A stretch of DNA of 64,000 nt from Carnobacterium alterfunditum DSM 5972 (GCF_000744115.1 NZ_JQLG01000004.1:2206190-2270189), one strand, 5' to 3'; shown: positions 31,187-42,772, counted from the stretch's first letter. Translations and numbers: made by a program. The notes: a model not told the origin generated them from the sequence alone.

Positions 31187-32224
31187 ATGTTAACTGAAAG
31201 ACAGATTTTAATCTTAAAATCTATCATTCGCTTATACACTTCACACGAGACACCCATAGGATCTAAAACCTTGATGAATGAAGCTGAGATCAATTTTAGT
31301 TCAGCGACCATTCGTAATGAAATGGGACGTCTTGAAGAATTAGGCTTCATTGAAAAAACACATTCCTCATCAGGTCGTGTTCCGTCATTAAAAGGCTATC
31401 GTTTTTATGTGGACTATCTGGTACATCCAGTGAAAATCCAGAAAAAAGATCTTGCAGTCATAAAGAATGCTTTAGGAAATCAATTTAGACAGTTGGATGA
31501 AATTGTTTTCCAATCTGCTGAATTGCTTTCTCAATTGACCAGTTATACGGCAATAACATTAGGTCCTGAAATCAAAGAGAGTATTTTAACCGGTTTTCGT
31601 TTGGTACCATTGAATGATTATCAAGTCATGGCTATTCTGGTTACAGATAAAGGCCATGTTGAAAACCAAGTTGTTACTATCCCGAGATCGATGGACGTTA
31701 ATGAGCTGGAAAAAATTGTTCGTATTTTTAATGAACAATTAGTTGGTCTTCCGTTAATGGAAGTATTTAAAAGACTCAAGACTGAAATTCCTTTATTGCT
31801 AAATAAGTACGTTAAGACAAATGAAGGAATCTTAGATATCTTTGAAAATGTCTTTTTGAAGGCTGGACAAGATAGGATGCACGTAGGTGGAAGAATGAAT
31901 ATATTAGATTTTTCGAATGAATTAAATGTCGAAAAATTCAAGTCTATTTATTCGTTAATGGATGGTACTCATGACTTATCTTCTCTAGTGATCCCAAGTA
32001 CTACTGGAATCACCGTGAAAATTGGTACGGAGTTAAACAATGAGCTTTTCAATGAGTTCAGTTTAATTACGGCAAGCTATGACATTGAAGGATACAGTTC
32101 AGGCGTTATTGCATTGTTAGGCCCAACGAATATGCCGTATTCCAAAATGATTGGCTTGGTGGATGTATTTCGAAATGAGCTTTCAAAAAAAATAATCGAC
32201 TACTATCATTCTGTAGAAGATTAA
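31187..32224 (+). CDS. hrcA: Heat-inducible transcription repressor HrcA
   Basis: The 345-residue repressor has an N-terminal winged helix with SSATIRNEMGRLEELGFIEKTHSSSGRVPS (about residues 38-67), the CIRCE-binding part. A GAF-like and dimerisation domain follows. It represses its own operon through the CIRCE site 18 bases upstream and usually needs GroE for activity. AGAGGTGATG precedes ATG. Confidence 0.96.
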   Translation: MLTERQILILKSIIRLYTSHETPIGSKTLMNEAEINFSSATIRNEMGRLEELGFIEKTHSSSGRVPSLKGYRFYVDYLVHPVKIQKKDLAVIKNALGNQFRQLDEIVFQSAELLSQLTSYTAITLGPEIKESILTGFRLVPLNDYQVMAILVTDKGHVENQVVTIPRSMDVNELEKIVRIFNEQLVGLPLMEVFKRLKTEIPLLLNKYVKTNEGILDIFENVFLKAGQDRMHVGGRMNILDFSNELNVEKFKSIYSLMDGTHDLSSLVIPSTTGITVKIGTELNNELFNEFSLITASYDIEGYSSGVIALLGPTNMPYSKMIGLVDVFRNELSKKIIDYYHSVED

Positions 32225-32242
32225 TTAAAAGGAGCTGTTGAT

Positions 32243-32806
32243 GTGTCTAGAAATAAAGACAAGAAGCAAGAACAAGAAGTAGTAGAAGAAACAACAACAG
32301 AATCAGTAGAAGAAACGGTAATTAAACCAGAAGAAACAACTGATTCTGTAGAAGTTGATGAACTTGCTGAAGCAAAAGCTGCTTTAGAAGAAATGGAAAA
32401 TAAATATTTGCGTGTCCAAGCTGAAATGGCAAATATCCAAAAACGCAATGCAAAAGAACGTGAAGATGCTGCTAAATTCCGTGCTCAATCTTTAGCACTC
32501 GAATTGCTTCCAGTCGGTGATAACTTAGAACGAGCTCTAGCTATTGAAGTAACAGATGAGCAAGGCAAAAGTTTGAAAAAAGGAATCGAGATGGTGAAGG
32601 AAACGTTCGCTGCAGCATTAAAAAACGAAGGAATCGAAGTTATCGATCCTTTAAATGAACCATTTGATCCAAACTTCCATCAGGCTGTTCAAACGGTTCC
32701 TGTTGAAGAAGGTCAAAAAAGTGAAATAGTTGTACAAGTTTTACAAAAAGGGTATGATTTAAAAGGACGAGTCTTACGTCCAGCAATGGTCATCGTTGCT
32801 CAATAA
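32243..32806 (+). CDS. grpE: GrpE nucleotide exchange factor
   Basis: The 187-residue cochaperone releases ADP from DnaK. An acidic, low-complexity N-terminus (to about 45) leads into the long coiled-coil and then the beta-domain with conserved PVGDNLERAL, GxxMV-like GIEMVKETF, DPNFHQAV and GYDLKGRVLRPAMV. GTG start, AAGGAG 9 bases upstream. An out-of-frame ATG overlaps the GTG by two bases and is not used. Confidence 0.96.
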   Translation: MSRNKDKKQEQEVVEETTTESVEETVIKPEETTDSVEVDELAEAKAALEEMENKYLRVQAEMANIQKRNAKEREDAAKFRAQSLALELLPVGDNLERALAIEVTDEQGKSLKKGIEMVKETFAAALKNEGIEVIDPLNEPFDPNFHQAVQTVPVEEGQKSEIVVQVLQKGYDLKGRVLRPAMVIVAQ

Positions 32807-32839
32807 AGCTTAAATAAATAATAAAAAAATAATAAATAA

Positions 32840-34699
<1,860 letters not shown>

Positions 34700-34723
34700 T
34701 CTTTATAATTAGAGGATGAAAGG

Positions 34724-34757
34724 GAAAAGCCAAGGCAAATTGCTTTTGGCTTTTTCT
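34724..34757 (+). terminator. Terminator between dnaK and dnaJ
   Basis: AAAGCCAA and TTGGCTTT form the stem and TTTTTC follows, so dnaJ mRNA may come partly from read-through. Confidence 0.75.
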
Positions 34758-34834
34758 TCTAGATATGCTATGCTCATTAAGGCGAATTTGAGGATACATT
34801 AAAAAATTTTTATTCGTAACGATGGAGGGAAATC

Positions 34835-35980
34835 ATGGCTAAAAGAGATTTATACGAAGTATTAGGAGTATCAAAAGGTGCTTCTGATGAAGAAATAAAA
34901 AAAGCATACAGAAAACTATCAAAAAAGTTCCATCCGGATATCAATAAAGAAGCTGGTGCTGAAGACAAGTTTAAAGAAGTTGCAGAAGCGTATGAGGTTT
35001 TAAGTAGTGCTGATAAACGTGCAGCTTATGATCAATATGGTCATGCAAGTACGGATCCAAACTTTGGAGCAGGTGGCGGCGGTTACGGCGGCGGCGGCTT
35101 TGGTGGCGGCGGCTTTGAAGATATTTTTGAATCATTTTTTGGTGGCGGCGGTCGTTCACAAAATCCAAATGCTCCTCGTCAAGGGGAAGATTTACAGTAC
35201 TCAGTGAATCTTGAATTCGAAGAAGCTATTTTTGGAAAAGAAACCACAATCAGCTACAACCGTGAAGAAGAATGTAAAACATGCCACGGTGATGGAGCTA
35301 AACCAGGTACTCACCCTGTGACCTGTTCTAAATGTCATGGTACAGGTTCATTGAACGTTGAGAGAAACACACCACTTGGCCGCGTAATGACACGACAAAC
35401 ATGTGATGTTTGTCATGGTACTGGTCAAGAAATTAAAGAACCTTGTCCAACTTGTTATGGTTCTGGCCATACTAAAGACAAACATACGGTTAAAGTAACG
35501 GTTCCTGCAGGTGTTGAAGATGGCAATCAAATGCGCTTAAACGGACAAGGGGAAGCTGGTAAAAATGGTGGACCTTACGGAGATTTATATGTTGTTTTCC
35601 GTGTCAAAGCCAGCAACCAGTTTGAACGAAATGGATCAGAGATTTATTATGAATTGCCAATTAATTTTGTCCAAGCTTCTTTAGGGGATGAAGTTGAAGT
35701 TCCGACCGTTCATGGTAAAGTGAAGCTAAAAATACCTGCTGGAACACAAACAGGAACGAATTTCCGTTTGAGAGGCAAAGGAGCACCAAAATTACGTGGC
35801 ACAGGTACTGGAGACCAACATGTGAAGATTAAATTGATCACTCCGAAGAATTTATCTAAAGAACAAATGGAATTGTTGAGACAATTTGCTAAAGCTAGCG
35901 GCATGGAAGTTGAAGAACAAGATGGTTCTATTTTTGATAAAGTAAAAGATGCTTTTAAAGCAGATAAGAAAAAGAAATGA
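34835..35980 (+). CDS. dnaJ: Chaperone DnaJ (Hsp40)
   Basis: The 381-residue type I Hsp40 has the J domain with HPD (in FHPDIN, residues 31-36), a Gly/Phe-rich linker (about 73-115) and four CxxCxGxG zinc motifs ([32 protein letters not shown], about 148-215). C-terminal substrate domains follow. It stimulates DnaK ATPase and delivers clients. GGAGGG 8 bases before ATG. No second CIRCE is seen in front of it. Confidence 0.98.
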   Translation: MAKRDLYEVLGVSKGASDEEIKKAYRKLSKKFHPDINKEAGAEDKFKEVAEAYEVLSSADKRAAYDQYGHASTDPNFGAGGGGYGGGGFGGGGFEDIFESFFGGGGRSQNPNAPRQGEDLQYSVNLEFEEAIFGKETTISYNREEECKTCHGDGAKPGTHPVTCSKCHGTGSLNVERNTPLGRVMTRQTCDVCHGTGQEIKEPCPTCYGSGHTKDKHTVKVTVPAGVEDGNQMRLNGQGEAGKNGGPYGDLYVVFRVKASNQFERNGSEIYYELPINFVQASLGDEVEVPTVHGKVKLKIPAGTQTGTNFRLRGKGAPKLRGTGTGDQHVKIKLITPKNLSKEQMELLRQFAKASGMEVEEQDGSIFDKVKDAFKADKKKK

Positions 35981-36019
35981 ACTGATTTCTTTAAATAAGC
36001 GTGTACGTTATTTAAAGTA

Positions 36020-36056
36020 CAAAGAAAGCCTGAGCACTAGCTTAGGCTTTCTTTCG
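36020..36056 (+). terminator. Terminator after dnaJ
   Basis: AAAGAAAGCCT and AGGCTTTCTTT form an 11-bp stem, with inner GAGC/GCTT partly paired. Confidence 0.8.
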
Positions 36057-36084
36057 TCTTAAGAGCTGGTTCCCTCTAAGTTTA

Positions 36085-36113
36085 TTGTAATTCAGGGGTT
36101 TCACTGGTATAAT
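36085..36113 (+). promoter_or_regulatory. Promoter of lepA
   Basis: TTGTAA (36085-36090), 17 bases, consensus TATAAT (36108-36113), with TGG just before the -10. Confidence 0.75.
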
Positions 36114-36160
36114 TTACAATGACACTTTTCGGAATAAATAAAGAAGGTAGGCACGACTAG

Positions 36161-37984
36161 ATGAATAAACAGGAATTAATTGAAAGACAAAAACGTATTC
36201 GAAACTTCTCCATTATTGCTCATATTGACCATGGGAAATCAACCTTAGCCGATCGTATCCTGCAAATGACGAATACCGTTGCTGATCGCGACATGCAAGC
36301 ACAATTATTGGATTCGATGGATCTTGAACGTGAACGAGGCATTACGATCAAATTAAATGCAATTGAATTGAACTATACAGCAAAAGATGGCGAAACGTAT
36401 ACATTACATTTAATCGACACACCAGGACACGTCGATTTTACGTATGAAGTTTCAAGAAGTTTAGCAGCCTGTGAAGGAGCGATTCTGGTTGTTGATGCAG
36501 CACAAGGCATTGAAGCCCAAACACTGGCAAACGTTTACCTAGCGCTAGATAATGATCTTGAAATCATACCCGTTATTAATAAAATCGATTTACCAGCGGC
36601 AGATCCAGAACGTGTCCGCACGGAGATAGAAGATGTTATTGGGATCGATGCTAGTGAAGCCGTTTTTGCAAGTGCTAAAGCTGGTATCGGTATCGAGGAA
36701 ATCTTAGAACAAATCGTCGAAAAAATTCCTGCTCCAATAGGCGATACAGATAGTCCTTTAAGAGCGTTGATATTTGATTCAGTTTACGATGCTTATCGTG
36801 GAGTGGTCTTGAATGTTCGTGTTATGGAAGGGATGATCAAACCTGGAGATACTATGAAGTTGATGAGTAACGGAAAAACATTTGAAGTTTCCGAAGTAGG
36901 GGTCTTTTCACCTAAAGCAATCAAACGCGAATTTTTAATGGTTGGAGATGTTGGATATGTTACTGCAAATATCAAAACAGTCCAAGATACTCGAGTTGGG
37001 GATACGATTACTTTAGCGGATAACCCTGCTACAGAATCACTAAAAGGGTACCGTAAAATGACGCCAATGGTTTATTGTGGGATGTATCCAATCGATTCTT
37101 CTCGTTATGGCGATTTAAGAGACGCGTTAGATAAATTACAATTAAACGATGCAGCATTACAATTTGAAGCTGAAACCTCTCAAGCGCTTGGATTTGGGTA
37201 CCGTTGTGGATTCTTAGGTCTATTACACATGGACGTTATCCAAGAACGCCTTGAACGTGAATTCAATTTAGAATTGATCACAACGGCTCCATCTGTTATC
37301 TATCACGCAAACTTAACGGATGGCACACAAAAGATCGTAGCTAACCCAGCTGAAATGCCTGAACCAGGTGTGATCGAATCAATTGAAGAACCTTACGTAA
37401 AAGCAACGATCATGGTTCCAAATGACTATGTCGGAGCTGTAATGGAAATCTCACAACGCAAACGTGGCGACTTCTTAACGATGGCGTATCTTGATGATAA
37501 CCGGGTAAACGTTGTTTATGAGATCCCATTATCAGAAATCGTATATGATTTCTTTGATAAATTAAAATCAAGCACTAAAGGATATGCTTCCTTAGACTAC
37601 GAAATGATAGGCTACAAGCAGAGTAATTTGTCTAAAATGGATATTTTATTGAACGGCGAAAAAGTCGATGCTTTAGGCTTTATCGTGCATAAAGACTTTG
37701 CTTTCCATCGTGGAAAAGCGATCGTTGATCAATTGAAAACGATTATTCCAAGACACCAGTTTGAAATTCCTGTTCAAGCAGCAATCGGACAAAAAATTGT
37801 GGCTCGTTCAAACATCAAAGCCTTACGTAAAGACGTTACAGCGAAACTTTATGGTGGTGACGTAACCCGTCGTCAAAAACTATTGAAAAAACAAAAAGCT
37901 GGTAAAAAACGGATGAAACAAGTCGGATCGGTAGAAGTCCCTCAAGAAGCGTTCATGTCCGTTCTTAAGATGGATGACGAGTAA
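36161..37984 (+). CDS. lepA: Elongation factor 4 (LepA)
   Basis: The 607-residue translational GTPase acts on stalled or back-translocated ribosomes. G1 is [10 protein letters not shown] (about 20-29), then [16 protein letters not shown] and NKIDLPAAD. The C-terminal domain specific to LepA ends in [32 protein letters not shown] precedes the ATG. Beyond its terminator the conserved core gives way to an accessory region. Confidence 0.98.
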   Translation: MNKQELIERQKRIRNFSIIAHIDHGKSTLADRILQMTNTVADRDMQAQLLDSMDLERERGITIKLNAIELNYTAKDGETYTLHLIDTPGHVDFTYEVSRSLAACEGAILVVDAAQGIEAQTLANVYLALDNDLEIIPVINKIDLPAADPERVRTEIEDVIGIDASEAVFASAKAGIGIEEILEQIVEKIPAPIGDTDSPLRALIFDSVYDAYRGVVLNVRVMEGMIKPGDTMKLMSNGKTFEVSEVGVFSPKAIKREFLMVGDVGYVTANIKTVQDTRVGDTITLADNPATESLKGYRKMTPMVYCGMYPIDSSRYGDLRDALDKLQLNDAALQFEAETSQALGFGYRCGFLGLLHMDVIQERLEREFNLELITTAPSVIYHANLTDGTQKIVANPAEMPEPGVIESIEEPYVKATIMVPNDYVGAVMEISQRKRGDFLTMAYLDDNRVNVVYEIPLSEIVYDFFDKLKSSTKGYASLDYEMIGYKQSNLSKMDILLNGEKVDALGFIVHKDFAFHRGKAIVDQLKTIIPRHQFEIPVQAAIGQKIVARSNIKALRKDVTAKLYGGDVTRRQKLLKKQKAGKKRMKQVGSVEVPQEAFMSVLKMDDE

Positions 37985-38036
37985 AACGTTGATATAAGAA
38001 CATTTCACTTGAATGTACACAACTGAAAAAAAGATT

Positions 38037-38082
38037 TTGCCAACATTGACTTGAGTTTTAAGTCGAATGTTGGCAATTTTTT
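38037..38082 (+). terminator. Terminator after lepA
   Basis: TTGCCAACATT and AATGTTGGCAA form an 11-bp stem, with inner ACTT/AAGT, followed by TTTTTT. Confidence 0.9.
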
Positions 38083-38100
38083 GTTTTATACGTAGGCAAA

Positions 38101-38300
38101 CTATAAATCTCTATTTAAATAGTTTTCAAATATAATAACTGTTTCTTTTTTTGTTTTCTCAGTTACGTGAGCATATATATCTATTGTAGTTGAAATACGA
38201 GAGTGACCAAGTCTTTCTTGAACATCTTTCATTTTTGCTCCGTTCTCTAACAACATAGTAGCGTGAGTGTGTCGAAACGAATGAAATGAAAATCATTTTC
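38101..38300 (-). pseudogene. Tyrosine recombinase (integrase) C-terminal remnant
   Basis: Read on the minus strand, about 60 codons give the end of a phage/ICE-type integrase: HSFRHTHATMLLENGAK (catalytic Arg and His), then ERLGHSRISTTIDIYAHVT (His and the Tyr nucleophile), ending ENYLNRDL. Upstream of HSFR the frame meets a stop, where one lost T would restore a normal reading. Just beyond that the sequence switches to IS3 DNA. The gene is dead, and the rest of its mobile element is missing. It marks a former integration near the lepA terminator. Confidence 0.85.
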
Positions 38301-39035
38301 GCCGTCGCAAGAAGGGCGCGCGTCAAATCAAAATGACGCTAGAAAATCAGTTCAAAATTACCTATAACTTAAAACGAATTCGTCGTATTATGAAAAAGTT
38401 TGGCATCATTTGTCCAATTCGAAAAGCAAATCCTTACCGAAAAATGGCTAAAGCAACAAAAGAACATCGCACCTTACCGAACCGATTGAATCGTGACTTT
38501 AAACAAGGTGTCGCCGGAAAAGTATTATTAACAGACATTACCTATTTAAGTTACGGAAAAGGAAAACGAGCCTACTTGTCAACCATAAAAGATGCCGAAA
38601 CCAATGAGATTTTAGCCTATGAGACCTCCGATAAAATCACACTAGGGGTTGCACTAACGACCTTAAAGAAGTTGAAAAAGAGTGGAGTAAAACTAACGGA
38701 TGATGCATTTATTCACTCAGATCAAGGGGTTCACTATACCAGCCCTCAATTTCAAAAGATGGTCAAGCAAATGGGGTTAGGATAATCCATGTCACGCCGG
38801 GGAAACTGTTGGGATAATGCCACACAAGAATCATTTTTTGGGCATTTTAAAGATAAAACAGATTTCAAATCATGTGGAACGTTAGAAGATGTAAAACGAG
38901 AAATAAAGAGCTATATGACCTATTACAATCATTATCGTGGTCAATGGAATTTAAAAAAGATGACGCCTGTACGATACAGACGCCATCTTCTTTAAGTAGC
39001 TTAGAGCTTTTTTTAAACGTCCTTTACAAAGGGTA
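38298..39035 (+). mobile_element. Truncated IS3-family element
   Basis: Contains the last two thirds of an IS3-type orfB, without orfA or a left end; it begins abruptly against the integrase relic. The right limit is approximate, near the CGTCCTTTACAAAGG sequence at 39020-39035. No target duplication was found. Confidence 0.6.
38300..38995 (+). pseudogene. IS3-family transposase orfB, truncated and with an in-frame stop
   Basis: The reading frame gives RRKKGARQIKMTL, the HTH_21-like part (LKRIRRIMKKFGI), then the rve integrase core with DITYLSYGKGKRAYLS (first Asp) and IHSDQGVHYTS (second Asp). TAA at 38783-38785 interrupts exactly where relatives have a Gln in GLGQSMSRRGNC. The same frame then continues through the Glu motif WDNATQESFFGHFK to a normal end. 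A single C-to-T change explains the stop. With the 5' truncation this copy cannot be active. Confidence 0.85.
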
Positions 39036-39073
39036 TACTTTAAATTGAGGTAGGGTTGTTTTTTTTGGTATAA

Positions 39074-39451
39074 TTAGTTTATAAAAGTTAGTTTAGCATT
39101 GTTAACAAGCACTACTAAAAAATCATAATAGTATTTTACCATATCTTGAGTATTATAGAACTGACCTTCCTTGTCTTTGACCGAGACTTTTGGGAGGTTT
39201 TTTAATTCTAAAAATGTTTTAATTTTTATTTCTTTTGGCAAATCAACATAATATTTTTCTTTTCCCCCATCGGGCATAAGTATTTCCCAGCCTGAACCAC
39301 CTAAGTTATCTCCTATAAAAAAACCAACAGCATTTTGTGGAGGATTCTGCATCAATGGTTGTAAATCATCCGTATTAAGATGCTCAATATGCATACCATT
39401 AGTTGTTTCTAAAACTCCTTCTTTTAATATTTCGGACCTGGATGTAATCAA
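39074..39451 (-). CDS. Hypothetical protein, possibly truncated at its N-terminus
   Basis: I do not recognise this 125-residue protein. It is soluble and mildly charged, with no signal peptide; it contains NPPQNAVGFFIGDNLGGSGW and later VKYYYDFLVVLV. The only available starts are TTG at 39451, with a poorly spaced AAGGGG, or internal ATGs, so a lost 5' part is plausible. It lies between the dead IS3 copy and the ABC transporter, on the opposite strand, in what looks like island debris. Confidence 0.45.
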   Translation of the reverse strand: MITSRSEILKEGVLETTNGMHIEHLNTDDLQPLMQNPPQNAVGFFIGDNLGGSGWEILMPDGGKEKYYVDLPKEIKIKTFLELKNLPKVSVKDKEGQFYNTQDMVKYYYDFLVVLVNNAKLTFIN

Positions 39452-39547
39452 AGTGGAGAAAAATCCCCTTTAAAACCTGCAAAAAACCAAAAAGATACTA
39501 CTACAATAACCACTAATTAGGCTATCTTTATCAAATTAAGTTAGTAA

Positions 39548-39598
39548 TTTTAAGGTCTTTCGTTAGGTTGGTGTTGTCTGTGACCTTAAAACCTTTTT
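39548..39598. terminator. Long-loop hairpin upstream of the ABC transporter
   Basis: TTTTAAGGTC and GACCTTAAAA form a perfect 10-bp stem around a 24-base loop, followed by CCTTTTT on the plus strand. The 309-base gap holds this, the transporter promoter and no visible gene. It may be the terminator of a gene lost upstream. Confidence 0.45.
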
Positions 39599-39676
39599 AA
39601 AACTTATTAAAAATAGTTTAAATTACTGCAATCTTAACTTACATCTCAACCCTTATTTTGTAAGCACTAGCAGTTA

Positions 39677-39705
39677 TTGACAAAACTTCTTATACGTACT
39701 ACTAT
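39677..39705 (+). promoter_or_regulatory. Promoter of the MacB-like ABC transporter
   Basis: Consensus TTGACA (39677-39682), 17 bases, TACTAT (39700-39705). A dyad TACTA-N7-TAGTA (39697-39713) overlaps the -10 and could be an operator. Confidence 0.75.
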
Positions 39706-39760
39706 TATTAGTATTATATAAGTTAAACGAACAGTAATTTTAGGAGGATTTACCGAATAT

Positions 39761-41734
39761 ATGCCAATTATGCAGTTAAAGGAAGTAAATAAGTATTATA
39801 AATCAACAAATGGAAACAAATTTCATGCTTTAAAACAGATTAATGTGAGTTTTGAAAAGGGTGAGTTAGTTTCTATTATTGGGGAAAGTGGTTCTGGTAA
39901 GTCTACCTTGATGAATGTTTTAGGTGGGTTGGACTCAAATTTTGAGGGTAACGTTTTATACAATGGTAAGAATATCGGAAACTATTCTGAAAAAGAACTG
40001 GTTCGTTATCATAAAAGCAATGTAGGTTTCGTTTTTCAAAGTTTTAATCTAATTGCACACCTTTCTATTTTAGATAATGTAACTTTAGCTATGACATTAT
40101 CTAATGTTTCTAAAGCTGAAAAAGAAAAAAGAGCTAAGGAAATTTTAAGCCTTGTAGGTTTAGAAGACCATTTGACTAAAAAACCAGATGCTATTTCTGG
40201 GGGTCAAAAACAACGTGTAGCAATTGCTCGTGCGTTAGTCAACGACCCAGATATTATTATTGCAGATGAACCAACTGGAGCTTTAGACTCTGAAACAACC
40301 GACCAAGTGTTAGACTTGATAAAAGAAATTGCTGAAAATGGAAAATTAGTTATTATGGTTACCCATTCTGATAAAGTAGCAGAACGTTCAAGTCGAGTTG
40401 TTAAAATTGATGATGGTTTAATTGTTTCGGATACTTTAGGCATAACCTTAAATTCTTCAAAAGACAACGACTTTAAAGAAGATGCCACGATTAAAGCTAA
40501 ATATACCAAAAAGAATCTTAGTCTTTTAGGTTCAATGAAACTTGCAGTTAAAAATATGCAAGCTAAATGGTCGAGAAACGTTCTTATCGCTTTAGGTAGT
40601 TCAATAGGTATTATGAGTGTCATTTTAATGTTAGGTTTAGGGAATGGTGTCAATACATATATTGAAAACACTATGAATAGCCAAGTTAATCCTTTAGTTG
40701 TAGAAGTAAATATGCCTACTAAAGTTCCTGACCCAAATGATACAAATCCTTTAGCAAGCATAATGGAAGTAACGCCTTTTACAGAAGAGGATATTGCTAA
40801 ACTTGAGGGTATTGAAAATGTAACCTTAGTTGAAGAAGGATTTTCAGGGTTCTCATTAGGTTCCAACAAAGTAACCTTAAATGACATAACTGCTACCTTT
40901 ATGAACTTAAATACGTTATCCGCAGCTATTACAGAATCTGATATTCTTTCGGGTAAAATGCCTTCTGAAAATGAATTATTAGTCACTCAGGCTATGGCAA
41001 CAACTTTAGCAAATGGGGAAGATGAAAATTCTGTTATTGGAAAAGAGATTACATTAGATGCTGTGGCAAATAAAACAGCAGTTTCCGCAACACAAAAAAT
41101 TAGTGGTATTTTTGCTGCAGACTCATTATCTACAAGTTCTGTATACATGAATTATACAACTTTAGGGTCATTGGTGGTATCTAAAGAGGATATTGAATTA
41201 GAACCTAATGTTATGCATTTAACAGCAAATGATAAAGATAACCGTGAAGGAATTTCAGATAAAATTTCAGAATTAGGCTATCAAGGTTCAGCTATTGAAA
41301 GCATTACTAAAATATTTACACAAATGTCAGATATTTTCACCTATGTATTAGCAGGTGTAGCAGGTATTTCATTAGTTGTTTCTGCTATCATGATTTTAAC
41401 TGTTTTATACATTTCAGTTGTTGAACGTACAAAAGAGATTGGTGTCATGAAAGCTATTGGAGCACGTAACAAAGATATTAAACGTATTTTTACAGCAGAA
41501 GCATTCTTAATTGGACTATTTAGTGCTACTTTTGGAGTGGTTATTGCATCAATTTTAGAATATTTTGCAAACAACTTAACTTTTAAATACTTTGACGTAA
41601 ATATGATTGATATTACACCAACATTTATACTTTCAGGTATGCTTATCAGCATTTTAATCAGTATGCTTGCAGGAGTTTTACCTGCTTCTAAAGCAGCTAA
41701 ATTAGACCCTGTTGAAGCTTTAAAACGAGATTAA
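39761..41734 (+). CDS. MacB-like ABC transporter, fused ATPase and permease
   Basis: The 657-residue protein joins an ABC ATPase (GESGSGKST near 38-46, SGGQKQRVAIARAL near 146, IADEPTGALDS) to a MacB/FtsX-type permease. The permease has one helix near 275, a large extracellular domain (about 300-520) and three C-terminal helices (about 525-645) ending PASKAAKLDPVEALKRD. Such proteins export or expel peptides, antibiotics or lipoproteins by mechanotransmission. AGGAGG lies 12 bases before ATG. It has no adjacent two-component system or periplasmic-adaptor gene. Substrate unknown; peptide resistance is one possibility. Confidence 0.85.
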   Translation: MPIMQLKEVNKYYKSTNGNKFHALKQINVSFEKGELVSIIGESGSGKSTLMNVLGGLDSNFEGNVLYNGKNIGNYSEKELVRYHKSNVGFVFQSFNLIAHLSILDNVTLAMTLSNVSKAEKEKRAKEILSLVGLEDHLTKKPDAISGGQKQRVAIARALVNDPDIIIADEPTGALDSETTDQVLDLIKEIAENGKLVIMVTHSDKVAERSSRVVKIDDGLIVSDTLGITLNSSKDNDFKEDATIKAKYTKKNLSLLGSMKLAVKNMQAKWSRNVLIALGSSIGIMSVILMLGLGNGVNTYIENTMNSQVNPLVVEVNMPTKVPDPNDTNPLASIMEVTPFTEEDIAKLEGIENVTLVEEGFSGFSLGSNKVTLNDITATFMNLNTLSAAITESDILSGKMPSENELLVTQAMATTLANGEDENSVIGKEITLDAVANKTAVSATQKISGIFAADSLSTSSVYMNYTTLGSLVVSKEDIELEPNVMHLTANDKDNREGISDKISELGYQGSAIESITKIFTQMSDIFTYVLAGVAGISLVVSAIMILTVLYISVVERTKEIGVMKAIGARNKDIKRIFTAEAFLIGLFSATFGVVIASILEYFANNLTFKYFDVNMIDITPTFILSGMLISILISMLAGVLPASKAAKLDPVEALKRD

Positions 41735-41946
41735 TATAAAGTATAGGGAGTCTATCTTAAATGGTAGAGTTCTTTTTTTAGTTGGTAAGAGTCTTAATGA
41801 CTTTAAAATTTAGCGTTTAAAACAACTTTATTCAAAATAAAAAAGACTCCTTAATTGGTAGGTATTTTTTATTTGTTATTCTCTGTTGATCTAACTTGAC
41901 GTTATAAATGAAGGAATAAGAAAGGTAAACAAATCATTTTTTTTGT

Positions 41947-41975
41947 TTGTTACTTCAAGGTTTATCATGTATAAT
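41947..41975 (+). promoter_or_regulatory. Promoter in the 465-base gap before the 47-aa gene
   Basis: TTGTTA (41947-41952), 17 bases, consensus TATAAT (41970-41975). It would give the 47-aa gene a leader of about 220 bases. The rest of the gap (41735-42199) shows an A/T-rich stem (GTAAACAAA/TTTGTTTGTTAC) but no gene. Confidence 0.6.
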
Positions 41976-42199
41976 CTATTCGAGAATGTAAAATCAACTA
42001 TTGTGAATGTAAACTGAGAATAAATAAATATAAGAACAGACTTAGGATGAAATATATCGTAGTTCTGGGAGTTGATAAGTGATTCTCCAAAGAACACTAG
42101 TCGGCATAGAAAAAAAGATGTTTTTATCAATGTAGCAATTATTTACAACCTCTCAACGCACTTAGAGTGTGTATTAATAATGACAAGGTGGTGTGAAAA

Positions 42200-42343
42200 G
42201 TGAACTCAAAAGAAAAGATGTTAGAGTTAATTAAAAAGAAACAAGCAGGTGGCGGAAGATCTAACCAAACCAGTGCACCAAAAAATGACTTTAAAAATAT
42301 GCGAAAAGGTCCAAAGATTTTTAATAAGCAAACTGGTTTATAA
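42200..42343 (+). CDS. Small basic protein (47 aa)
   Basis: GTG start with AAGGTGGTG 7 bases upstream, giving MNSKEKMLELIKKKQAGGGR to a stop at 42343. It has a short amphipathic helix, then a Gly/Ser/Asn linker and a basic end (KNMRKGPKIFNKQTGL). Not recognised with certainty. A promoter lies upstream and a strong shared terminator follows, which supports a real gene. Nucleic-acid binding is a guess from charge alone. Confidence 0.6.
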   Translation: MNSKEKMLELIKKKQAGGGRSNQTSAPKNDFKNMRKGPKIFNKQTGL

Positions 42344-42367
42344 TTAAAAATACACACCCAAATAGAT

Positions 42368-42418
42368 AGCACCCTTAAAAGGTTAGAGTAAAATCTAACC
42401 TTTTAGGGGTGCTTTTTA
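42368..42418. terminator. Bidirectional terminator between the 47-aa gene and the SOS operon
   Basis: AGCACCCTTAAAAGGTTAGA pairs with TCTAACCTTTTAGGGGTGCT over 20 positions (one T-G), with a six-base loop. T-runs suit both directions, and the flanking genes converge here. Confidence 0.92.
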
Positions 42419-42440
42419 GTGCGTAATATTAAGATAAGCA

Positions 42441-42752
42441 TTAAAATAATACTTTCTTATGAGGCATTCGGTGACCTTTGTAATCAAATACCTGGCCAAA
42501 ATAATTTGGAGGGTTTAATACGTTAAACTTTTGTACGACTAATTGATTGCGCTCATTAATGACTGATTTAATCGTAATTTCTGAACCTATTTGTACCTCA
42601 TAAACAAAGCCAAAAGCTTTTTTACCAGCAATCAAACAATTAAATTTACGGCCATCTGATAGTAGAGTGAATCTGCATAAGGGTGTGCCGTTTTTTGTGT
42701 TGAGCACTTTGACATCTGATTCAACTTTTCCTGTAATCACAACAGCGTTCAT
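42441..42752 (-). CDS. Small OB-fold (SSB-like) protein of the SOS operon
   Basis: 103 residues beginning MNAVVITGKVESDVKVLNTK. The first 70 residues follow the pattern of single-strand DNA-binding OB folds (N-V-x-x-x-G-K-V, then NGTPLCRFTLLSDG). The end VFDYKGHRMPHKKVLF is distinctive and is not the acidic SSB tail. ATG 42752 is preferred, with GGAGG 8 bases upstream. The frame also runs back to overlap the YolD stop, so it is coupled to it. Position as third gene behind a Y-family polymerase suggests it helps load or tune translesion synthesis; that is inference. Confidence 0.6.
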   Translation of the reverse strand: MNAVVITGKVESDVKVLNTKNGTPLCRFTLLSDGRKFNCLIAGKKAFGFVYEVQIGSEITIKSVINERNQLVVQKFNVLNPPNYFGQVFDYKGHRMPHKKVLF

Positions 42753-42772
42753 AATTTTTCCTCCATTCATGA

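Noticed and set aside
40204-40986. 260-codon minus-strand frame opposite the ABC transporter
   Set aside because: Antisense to a clearly conserved ATPase/permease; composition follows the plus-strand codons, and no start signal is seen.
41750-41780. Weak likeness to the ISL3 left end (TCTATCTTAAATGGTAG)
   Set aside because: Only about 14 of 22 bases match and no partner end was found; a short terminator-like hairpin explains it equally well.
41891-42372. Two minus-strand frames of 77-79 codons in the gap before the SOS operon
   Set aside because: No ribosome sites; one is antisense to the 47-aa gene and both have atypical composition.
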